A DNA stretch of 64,000 nucleotides, from NCBI RefSeq assembly GCF_900128945.1, contig NZ_FQUD01000002.1, forward strand, positions 99,175 to 163,174, written 5' to 3'. Source of the stretch: Chryseobacterium sp. OV279. Lineage in GTDB: Bacteria; Bacteroidota; Bacteroidia; Flavobacteriales; Weeksellaceae. The position numbers and the translations under genes are program-made. Below the pieces are notes generated by a model. It ran no database searches, was not told the DNA's origin, and saw only the letters and a program-made list of their open reading frames with translations. This document shows positions 8,162-15,086 of the stretch, in pieces; within the stretch, counting starts at the first letter, position 1; every line of letters starts with the position of its first letter.

Positions 8162-10339
8162 ATGTTTAAGGATGATCAATCGATAAAAGTAAAAGGCCCG
8201 AAAAGCAGTATCAAAGATACAGCGGTAACACAACAGGTGAAGAATGCTGAAGATATTGCTGTCCAGAAAGTAGAAGACAAACTTCAGAAAGCTGACGAGG
8301 CCGTAAAAAAATCAGCAAAAAAAGCACAGGAAATATATTCGGGAGCAGCACAGAGCTCTGGAATGTTCATGAACCAGACTTTGGTTCCGAATAATCCTTC
8401 CGTTACTGAAAGCAAAGTATGGTCAAAACAGCCTACTTCAAAAATACACAATGCCCAGGCTATTCCCGAAAGCATTATCGCCGGAATTAACCGTGTGGTG
8501 AAGCTTGATGTTGTGATAGAAGGTCAGGTGATTAATCATTTTAAGCACTTTAAGCTCGTACAGAGCGCTTCCAGACACCATGAATTCAGTTTGACACTTC
8601 CTCACGACAGTTTGGGTAGTGCAGAAAATCATAATCTTCAGGAAGCACAGAACTTTTTAGGAAAGAGAATTACAGTCGTATTTAAATATAAAGATATTGA
8701 ACAGGGACCTGAACGGAATTTTGTGGGCGTCATTACAGAAGTAGGATTCAGTCAGGAAAAAGGAAACCTGGGAAATATCGTTCTTACAGGCTTCAGTCCG
8801 ACAGTTCTGTTGGATGCGGCACCTCATATTCAAAGCTTCGGAGGCGGACAGGAGGTAAGCTTGAACAGCATTGCGGATCATGTGATAAGAGAAGGTTTAG
8901 GACAGAATAAGTTCGATTTCCGGGTAGATGCCCAGCATGGAAATGTTCCTTACAGTTCTCAATACGAAGAAACCCACTATAACTATCTGGCGAGAATTGC
9001 TGAAGCCTATGGTGAGCAGTTTTATTATGACGGTGAAGTGTTGCATTTCGGAAAGCTTCCGCCACAGGAAAAACCTGTTAAACTTACGTATGGTAGTAGT
9101 GTAAGCGATATTGCCATTAAAATGAAAGCTCAGCATGTCAGTCCTAGTTTTTATGGCTACAACAGCAGTAAAAATGAGAAGCTGATCACCGGAAATTCAA
9201 AAATCAGTCATACGTCTGATATTGCGAAACGGGCTTATGACATATCAGAAAAAACCTTTAAAACCCCTTCTTTGAGAGTGGCGCCTATCAAGGCAACATC
9301 CTTTATGGATATCGATGCTTCTCAGAAAGGAACAGCGGGAAGTAAGGCATCAGAGGTTTTCATCACCTCAGGATCTACAACGGTTCCATTTCTGTATCCG
9401 GGATGTACCGCAGACATCGAGATGCGTAAAGCAGATACCAACGATACGTCTTATTTTACCAAATTAATGATCATTGGCGTTACCCATGAGGTAGATGCAA
9501 GAGGTTATTACGACGGAACTTTTGAAGCTATTGCAGCAGATACTGGATTTATTCCACGTCGGGAGTTTGAAAACCCAAAAGCAGAGGCTCAATTCGCCAA
9601 AGTTGTTTCCAATACAGACCCTTTGAATCAGGGAAGAGTGAAAGTGCAGTTTGACTGGCAGAGCGGACAGGATACCACAGAATTTATCCGTGTGATGTCT
9701 CCTGATGCCGGAAGCAGCGATAAAGTCAATAAAAACCGTGGTTTTATGTCAGTTCCCGAAGTGGAAGATCAGGTGATCATCAATTTTGTTCACCAACATC
9801 CCGACCGTCCTTTTGTGATGGGAGGCATGTTCCATGGAAATATTGGGGCTGGTGGCGGTGCCGGGAATAATGTGATGAGTTTTAGCGGCAGAAGCGGCGC
9901 AGAACTTAAATATGATAACGGAGCCGGATCTATGAACCTTAAGGATCAAGGAGGGGCGAATATGTTTTTTGATGGAGCTGGAAATGTCATTCATAATGCA
10001 AATAATGATAGTACCAAAACCGTTGGAAACAATAAAACAGATAAGGTAGGAAACAATAAGAAGCTGGAAGTAGGCTGTGAACATATTGCCGATGTAGGGA
10101 ATAAGCATAAAGTAGCTGTAGGGGGAGAAAACAGTGTATTCACTATGGACAATACCGGAACCATTGACCTTACCGGAATAAAACAGGTAAAACTGAAAGT
10201 GGGAAGCAGTGAAATTATCATTACGGAAACGAAAATTACTATAACAAGTACTGAAGTGGAGATCAAAGGATCAGGTTCGGCGAAAGCAATATTCAAAGGC
10301 ACTACAACTGTTACCGGAGATTCAGTAGATATAAATTAA
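8162..10339 (+). CDS. vgrG: T6SS spike protein VgrG/TssI
   Basis: This 725-residue protein forms the trimeric puncturing spike on the Hcp tube. An unusual charged, probably helical N-terminal extension (about 1-100, rich in Lys, Asp and Ala) precedes the gp27-like region (about 110-460). A gp5-type OB fold follows (about 470-560, with NQGRVKVQFDWQSGQD and SVPEVEDQVIINF), then Gly/Asn-rich repeats (TVGNNKTDKVGNNKKLEVG) that fit a beta-helix needle. There is no added enzymatic domain, so cargo must bind non-covalently. The LysM gene starts two bases after its stop and the PAAR-like effector follows, the usual order spike, adaptor or cargo, PAAR. Confidence 0.92.
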   Translation: MFKDDQSIKVKGPKSSIKDTAVTQQVKNAEDIAVQKVEDKLQKADEAVKKSAKKAQEIYSGAAQSSGMFMNQTLVPNNPSVTESKVWSKQPTSKIHNAQAIPESIIAGINRVVKLDVVIEGQVINHFKHFKLVQSASRHHEFSLTLPHDSLGSAENHNLQEAQNFLGKRITVVFKYKDIEQGPERNFVGVITEVGFSQEKGNLGNIVLTGFSPTVLLDAAPHIQSFGGGQEVSLNSIADHVIREGLGQNKFDFRVDAQHGNVPYSSQYEETHYNYLARIAEAYGEQFYYDGEVLHFGKLPPQEKPVKLTYGSSVSDIAIKMKAQHVSPSFYGYNSSKNEKLITGNSKISHTSDIAKRAYDISEKTFKTPSLRVAPIKATSFMDIDASQKGTAGSKASEVFITSGSTTVPFLYPGCTADIEMRKADTNDTSYFTKLMIIGVTHEVDARGYYDGTFEAIAADTGFIPRREFENPKAEAQFAKVVSNTDPLNQGRVKVQFDWQSGQDTTEFIRVMSPDAGSSDKVNKNRGFMSVPEVEDQVIINFVHQHPDRPFVMGGMFHGNIGAGGGAGNNVMSFSGRSGAELKYDNGAGSMNLKDQGGANMFFDGAGNVIHNANNDSTKTVGNNKTDKVGNNKKLEVGCEHIADVGNKHKVAVGGENSVFTMDNTGTIDLTGIKQVKLKVGSSEIIITETKITITSTEVEIKGSGSAKAIFKGTTTVTGDSVDIN

Positions 10340-10341
10340 GA

Positions 10342-11403
10342 ATGGGATTTACAAAATACGAAATACGAAGAGGAGATACACTGGAATCTATTGCAGAAAG
10401 CAATAAATTGACTGTTGGAGAAGTAATAGATTTCCATAATCTTCATTGTGGAACAACCAATTTTATTATTGGAAATAAACTTCCCATTCATTTACAATAT
10501 CTGTTTTTAGAAGAAAAAAGTGACGAGGAAAAAGAGAAGGCTTTGGCAGATGCGGAAGCAAGAGAGTATGAGCAAAAGGTGAGATACAGGTGCGAACAGT
10601 TTAACACAACAAAATTAGAAGACAGAATATCGTTCCATTGTAATACAAAGAAAGAATATACTGTCGAAAGAAACCTGTTGGAGGGGAGAGCTAAGATAAA
10701 GCTTAAGGAATATCTGTATAAAATAAATCCTGAAAACCTGTCTCTGGCAATAAAAGCTGTAAAGGAGCTTGAGTTTGATAAGGAAAACGTTATTTTCGAT
10801 TTAAATAAAGACAATACCATAAAAGAGGTTGCCAACTTTTCTGAGATTAAAGAAAAATGGGAGCGTTTTAAGCCAAAATTAGCCTCTTCAGAATTTTATA
10901 GACAGGTGGAAAAAATCAATTCCAAGGCTGCAGAGGACATCATTAAAGGAGGCGGATTAGAGTTTGAGAGTGAAGCGAATTTAAGGAAGACCTATGATAA
11001 ATCACTTCTATACCATGTATTATTTAATGACTACGATGCCCATAAAAAGAGAAAGAAAAATGATATTTTAAAATTTAACTCCCAGATATTCGTTAATATT
11101 CCGGTTGAACTCGAACTACAGCATTCCATTATAAAGGAAGATGATTATTTTGTAGAATACAGAACAGTGGGAACTTTGTTAAAGGATAAAATTGATCATT
11201 CTGTGTTGGAAGATCAGTACAATAAATTTTATAAACCTATTATAGAATATGGTTTTACTGAATATAATTATGATTATCGGATCAGAAGAATGATTGATAA
11301 GAAAACAGGAGTTATTGTCAATGCATCTGCCTTGATGAAAGAAGAAGTGAAAAATAATTATCAGTTTATTACTCAGTTTGATTTAAAACAAATTGAATAT
11401 TAA
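10342..11403 (+). CDS. LysM-domain protein linked to VgrG
   Basis: This 353-residue protein has no signal peptide. Residues 1-50 form a LysM module (YEIRRGDTLESIAESNKLTVGEVIDFHN). LysM folds in contractile injection systems can join tube, spike or sheath parts as well as bind peptidoglycan. The remaining 300 residues are highly charged and mostly helical, with no motif I recognise. The start is two bases after the vgrG stop, implying translational coupling. It could be a spike adaptor, an effector chaperone or an effector itself. No catalytic motif is visible, so I assign no activity. Confidence 0.6.
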   Translation: MGFTKYEIRRGDTLESIAESNKLTVGEVIDFHNLHCGTTNFIIGNKLPIHLQYLFLEEKSDEEKEKALADAEAREYEQKVRYRCEQFNTTKLEDRISFHCNTKKEYTVERNLLEGRAKIKLKEYLYKINPENLSLAIKAVKELEFDKENVIFDLNKDNTIKEVANFSEIKEKWERFKPKLASSEFYRQVEKINSKAAEDIIKGGGLEFESEANLRKTYDKSLLYHVLFNDYDAHKKRKKNDILKFNSQIFVNIPVELELQHSIIKEDDYFVEYRTVGTLLKDKIDHSVLEDQYNKFYKPIIEYGFTEYNYDYRIRRMIDKKTGVIVNASALMKEEVKNNYQFITQFDLKQIEY

Positions 11404-11460
11404 AAACAAATCTTGATCATCAGAAAGGAAAATTTTCAAAACAGTTATTGGTGTTCAGTC
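11404..11460 (+). pseudogene. Relic 3' end of a third immunity-like paralog
   Basis: Directly after the LysM stop, the frame through 11422 reads RKENFQNSYWCS. This matches the C-terminal RKRNFQSSYWYS of the protein ending at 14052, and more weakly the one ending at 12036. The nucleotide similarity is clear over about 40 bases. No start or upstream part remains. It looks like a scar left when an earlier effector-immunity cassette was replaced. Confidence 0.6.
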
Positions 11461-11535
11461 ATCACTAAACGTCTATCAACTCAAATGAAAAAACGGAGAA
11501 TTCAAAAATTTTAAAATCGTTTTAAATGATTATAT

Positions 11536-12036
11536 ATGAAAAAAGAATTTTATTTAAAAAATGTAATACCGTTTAATCCAATGTATGCTTATCTCTTAGC
11601 GATCCCTTGTATTTTACTTTGGGGTGGAGTATATTATTACTTTTTAGGTGTAAATTTTAAACTTTCATTTATGATGATTTTCGGTCTATTATGTTTTATA
11701 ACAATGTATTTCGCTATGAAACTTATATCTGCAGATATAACATTGAAATTTGACAAAGATCATTTATATATCATAAGAAACAACAATAAAGAGGAGAAAT
11801 ATTTCAAATCTGATATTAAAGGTTTTTATTCATATAATTATAACACCTCTCAAAAAAGATCAGCTTTAAAACTAGAATTACAGCTTAATAATGATAGAAA
11901 AATATTTATTGATAGCATTGAGGGAATGGATGTTAGTATTTTGATAAACATAGTCAAAACATTACAGAGTGAACTTAATTTTGAAATAATTGAGAAGAAT
12001 AGATTTAATAATAGATTTTGGTATTCCACAAAATAA
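11536..12036 (+). CDS. Two-helix membrane protein, candidate T6SS immunity protein A
   Basis: This 166-residue protein has two predicted membrane helices (about 15-37 and 42-64) and then a roughly 100-residue soluble domain of alternating strands (DITLKFDKDHLYIIRNN, KSDIKGFYSYNYN), like a bacterial PH-type fold. It ends 12 bases before the PAAR-like effector and is paralogous to the product ending at 14052 (shared DIKGFYSYNY and a WYS-containing end). Pairing with an adjacent effector and inner-membrane placement suggest immunity to a membrane-active toxin. That function is inference; no family is assigned. Codon use is very AT-rich, like other cassette genes. Confidence 0.65.
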   Translation: MKKEFYLKNVIPFNPMYAYLLAIPCILLWGGVYYYFLGVNFKLSFMMIFGLLCFITMYFAMKLISADITLKFDKDHLYIIRNNNKEEKYFKSDIKGFYSYNYNTSQKRSALKLELQLNNDRKIFIDSIEGMDVSILINIVKTLQSELNFEIIEKNRFNNRFWYSTK

Positions 12037-12048
12037 AAATGCAATATT

Positions 12049-13368
12049 ATGAGTGCTTCATACATACCTAAAGACGTATATGCTATCTGTACATTTCAGA
12101 CAGATTCAGAGCCCAGACAATTCATTGATACAAGAAGTAGCCCAACTGTATTTTACGGGCAAGATATGAAAAGGCCATTGCTTACAGTTGCGGACAGAAA
12201 TATTAGAGATAAGGAATTTCCTTGTAAAAATCCTAAAAATGCAATGTGGAGTTTTTTATGTTTTGGAGCAGGAATATTAGTGGGACTTGCCTTGTTATCA
12301 AATCCTGTGGGATGGGTTATTGCTATAGGAATAGGGGTAGCAGCAATAAGCGTTGCTGCAGGCGTTTATCAATCTACAAAAATAAATCATATGTGTACTG
12401 GTTCATTGGAAAATGGCAGCTGGAAAATAGAACATATGACTGTGAGATTTGACCAAAAGAATGCGATTACTCAAAACTCTATGCTTTCATGTGATGCAGG
12501 AGGAATACTTACTCCTATTTTTAGCTATGCCGTAGCTAAGAAATATGCGCAACAGATTGATAGTAATAATAGTAAAGAAATAGGATTTAATGCTTTTGCT
12601 TCTTTTTTCGGTGGTGCGGGCCTCGCTATTTTCGCAGGTGAAGCTTTTATGGCAGCTGGGATTGGGGGGTTAGGAAAAGTTGCATTATGGATGGGAGGAA
12701 CCATGTTGGCAATGAATGAATTAACTTATCAGGAAAGAGAAGCGATCAGAAATAATTCTCTGGAAGACAATACCCATTATCAGGATATGAATGAAAAAGT
12801 TGATGAAAATAGCAGAATACCAGGCTATATTAAAGATCCTTTAAATGCAACTCCCGGCGATCTTGCCAGTCCTGATATTTTAGAGCTTAATGAAAAAGGA
12901 GGATTAGCCAGTAGAGATGGAAAGACACCTATTTTTTTTAATGGAAAATGGTATGTTCAGGATTGGCAAAAAAATCTTATAGAAATAAAACAAGGAACAG
13001 TATTAGCTAGGGATTTGTCAGCACTGGATGGGGTCAATTCAAGGGAAGTATGGAAAACACCGGAAGGAAAAGCGATTGTGGAGAATATCCGAAATGGGAA
13101 ATATTCCGAATCACTGGTGCAAACTGCAAAAGATGGATTAGGAAGAGTTCGTCCTAGAAATCTCCCTAATTTAGCAAGAAACCTCCCTGCGTTAAAATTG
13201 CAAAACATTAAAAACATTGGAAAACTTGGCGTTAAAGGAGGTGGATTTATTGGGTTCTTTTTCCCTTTTATTGCAACCGGTTTTTCGGAAGATTCTAGAA
13301 AAGCTTTAGCCAATGCAATGGCGGAAGATGCCGGAAACGGAATCAATGTCTTTGCGAATCATGGATAA
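12049..13368 (+). CDS. PAAR-like (DUF4280-type) membrane effector candidate
   Basis: This 439-residue protein has no signal peptide. The block CTGSLENGSWKIEH (from about 116) followed by NSMLSCDAGGILTPI (about 143-157) resembles the cysteine-containing PAAR-like DUF4280 tip proteins of Bacteroidetes, here interrupted by a two-helix hydrophobic hairpin (about 66-104). A second glycine- and alanine-rich hydrophobic stretch (about 181-222) and a third (about 393-412) lie downstream. The C-terminal third shows no nuclease, lipase or amidase motif. VgrG upstream and membrane-protein paralogs on both sides suggest a spike-tip effector that acts on membranes, possibly by forming pores. The PAAR-like assignment is moderate and the activity is speculative. 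Confidence 0.6.
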   Translation: MSASYIPKDVYAICTFQTDSEPRQFIDTRSSPTVFYGQDMKRPLLTVADRNIRDKEFPCKNPKNAMWSFLCFGAGILVGLALLSNPVGWVIAIGIGVAAISVAAGVYQSTKINHMCTGSLENGSWKIEHMTVRFDQKNAITQNSMLSCDAGGILTPIFSYAVAKKYAQQIDSNNSKEIGFNAFASFFGGAGLAIFAGEAFMAAGIGGLGKVALWMGGTMLAMNELTYQEREAIRNNSLEDNTHYQDMNEKVDENSRIPGYIKDPLNATPGDLASPDILELNEKGGLASRDGKTPIFFNGKWYVQDWQKNLIEIKQGTVLARDLSALDGVNSREVWKTPEGKAIVENIRNGKYSESLVQTAKDGLGRVRPRNLPNLARNLPALKLQNIKNIGKLGVKGGGFIGFFFPFIATGFSEDSRKALANAMAEDAGNGINVFANHG

Positions 13369-13415
13369 TTAGGTTCTCCCATCTTTTGATTTCTTGGAGA
13401 AGACACATATAAATA

Positions 13416-13442
13416 CAAATAGACCTGAAAAGGTCTTTTTGT
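13416..13442 (+). terminator. Terminator after the effector
   Basis: AGACCT and AGGTCT close a GAAA tetraloop and are followed by T's, with flanking ACAAA/TTTGT extending the stem. It separates the effector from the second immunity-like gene. Confidence 0.7.
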
Positions 13443-13510
13443 ATTATACATAATAACAATAAAATGATCTGAAGAATATTTCCGTAAGGGACATCCTTCA
13501 AAATTTCTCT

Positions 13511-14052
13511 ATGAAAAAAAAATCTTTACATTTAAAAATGTTCTGCCCTACCATACAATCTGGACGGTTTTTGTGATCATTCCATGTCTGTTTTTATATG
13601 CATCTTTGTATTATTTCTTATTCAAAGGTGGTTTTAGGCTTTCTTTGGTGAGTATTTTTACATTGTTTTATTTCGGGACCTGCTATCTGATTTTAAAAGC
13701 GATTTCTGTCCAGGTAAAAATTTGGTTTAATGATCAATATCTCTTTATACAAAAAGGAAACAGGAAGCAGAAAAAATATCTTAAAGCTGATATTAAAGGA
13801 TTTTATTCATACAATTATGAAACAAAGTCACCCATATTGCAAAATTCAAAGGTCTATTTTAGATTTTGTCTGAAAAACAGTCAGGATATTTTTATTAAAG
13901 ACGTTGAATACAGAAGCCTATATGAAGAAGAAAAAGGTGAGAATCTTAAAATATTTCTAAAGGAAGCTCAAAAAGAATTAAATTTTGTAAGAATAAGAAA
14001 GAGGAATTTTCAAAGCAGTTACTGGTATTCAAATCAGGAGAATGATAGTTGA
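13511..14052 (+). CDS. Candidate immunity protein B, start codon out of frame at an A9 run
   Basis: This is a paralog of the 11536 product. The main frame is open from 13468 and aligns without gaps to the paralog's N-terminus (KKIFTFKNVLPY versus KKEFYLKNVIPF), but it has no ATG. The only suitable ATG (13511) precedes nine A's and is one base out of frame; ten or seven A's would join them. As written, a GTG at 13573 would give a 159-residue protein that begins inside the first membrane helix. Causes could be a homopolymer sequencing error, slippage-based switching or decay. The soluble domain (KADIKGFYSYNYE) and the end (SSYWYSNQ) are intact. Confidence 0.6.
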
Positions 14053-14245
14053 TGAGCATTTCATTTATTCAGCAAAATTAGCCATTAACGCTTCCCAACT
14101 TCAGCCTCAATCTTAGCCTTGTATTTTATGTCTGAAATCTCATATTATTTCCCTTAATGGTGTGAAATTATAATCTTTGTTAAGCTTGAAAAAATAATTG
14201 AATCCATTAGCAATAAGCATTTTAAGCATTATGTTAACTCAAAAG

Positions 14246-14282
14246 TCGTAGAATTACTACATCAAATCGTAGAATTACTACA
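14246..14282 (+). promoter_or_regulatory. Tandem palindromic operator pair upstream of hcp-3
   Basis: Two identical TCGTAGAATTACTACA copies (14246-14261 and 14267-14282) have the 21-bp period seen at hcp-1 and hcp-2. They end 49 bp before the -7 box and 109 bp before the ATG. The remainder of 14053-14390 is AT-rich without a gene. Confidence 0.72.
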
Positions 14283-14330
14283 ATATCTGAGATTTGTATC
14301 TAAAAACTTTTTCCTAGCCCATATCGGGTC

Positions 14331-14338
14331 TATCTTTG
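14331..14338 (+). promoter_or_regulatory. -7 promoter box of hcp-3
   Basis: TATCTTTG matches TAnnTTTG. The following GCTCTGTAATCAATCAC is identical to the hcp-2 leader. Confidence 0.6.
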
Positions 14339-14390
14339 CTCTGTAATCAATCACTATTCACACAATATATAACAATTAAATTCACCAATC

Positions 14391-14798
14391 ATGGCAGCAA
14401 ATTCAAGAGGAATCTTAAAATTCAACGGAGGAGAAGGTCAAAAATTATTAAAGCTTAATTATAGCGTATCAAGATCTACAGACGTTTCAGGACGTGTAGC
14501 ATCAGACCCTTCTAATGCTCTTATCAAAGTAACAGTAGAAGCTACTGAAAAATCTGATATCTTAGAAAGTTTATTGAACGGAAAATACAAGCCTACAAAA
14601 GGTGAAGTTACTTTCAATAAATCTCACGAAGAAGGTACTTTAACTACCCTGAACTGGGAAAACGGATATGTAATCCAGCACGAAGTAGACTTCGACGCAG
14701 TTGACAGCAACAGTATGCTGATCAGCTTCGTAATCAGCGCAGAGGTTATTACTTTAGGAAACTCTGAGTACCGCGGAATGTGGCCAGGAGGTCAATAA
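14391..14798 (+). CDS. tssD: T6SS tube protein TssD (Hcp), copy 3
   Basis: This 135-residue tube subunit differs from copy 2 at only a handful of positions (Gly16, Lys70, Asn88, Ser106 and the tail GGQ). It stands alone after the effector-immunity cassette and is the last T6SS gene in the window. Together with copy 2 it brackets vgrG, the LysM gene, the effector and the immunity genes with nearly identical 400-bp sequences. Recombination between them could delete or exchange that cassette. Confidence 0.93.
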   Translation: MAANSRGILKFNGGEGQKLLKLNYSVSRSTDVSGRVASDPSNALIKVTVEATEKSDILESLLNGKYKPTKGEVTFNKSHEEGTLTTLNWENGYVIQHEVDFDAVDSNSMLISFVISAEVITLGNSEYRGMWPGGQ

Positions 14799-14831
14799 TG
14801 AATAGACCCAAGTCTTTTAAAAAAAATAACA

Positions 14832-14867
14832 TCAGAACAGAGCAGCAGAAATGTTGTTCTGTTTTTT
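14832..14867 (+). terminator. Terminator of hcp-3
   Basis: CAGAACA pairs with TGTTCTG across a 15-nt loop and is followed by seven T's. Confidence 0.75.
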
Positions 14868-14877
14868 TATGCTATTG

Positions 14878-15050
14878 TTACTGGTGGCTGAGTCACTCGA
14901 AGCCACCTGGCAGTTGTCTTGATTACCCCCAGCCAGCAACTTCCTCTCACATCCAAACACTCTACAACCCTCAACCCTCCGACTCTCAAACCCGCACCGC
15001 GCACCCCGAAACTCATCACTCATAATTTATAACTCATCACTCCTAAAAAT
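14878..15050. repeat. Fragment of the composite intergenic repeat with GGTGGCT hairpin
   Basis: GGTGGCT (14883-14889) and AGCCACC (14901-14907) form a perfect 7-bp stem with an 11-nt loop. The hairpin is followed by CTCAACCCTCCGACTCTCAA-type words as in the other copies. The same hairpin module is found, degenerate, at 30385 and 35195. No gene is supported here. Confidence 0.6.
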
Positions 15051-15063
15051 ATTCCTATTTTCT

Positions 15064-15071
15064 TATATTTG
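15064..15071 (+). promoter_or_regulatory. -7 promoter box of polA
   Basis: TATATTTG lies 16 bp before the ATG at 15087, predicting a leader of only about 9-10 nt. It overlaps a TTG at 15069 that is in frame with polA, which argues against that TTG as the start. Confidence 0.55.
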
Positions 15072-15086
15072 TTCATTATAGATATT

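Noticed and set aside
14780..15025. 81-codon plus-strand open frame after hcp-3
   Set aside because: It overlaps the hcp-3 end, runs through the terminator and the low-complexity repeat, and has a repeat-derived composition (many Ser, Pro, Thr and His) rather than a protein-like one.
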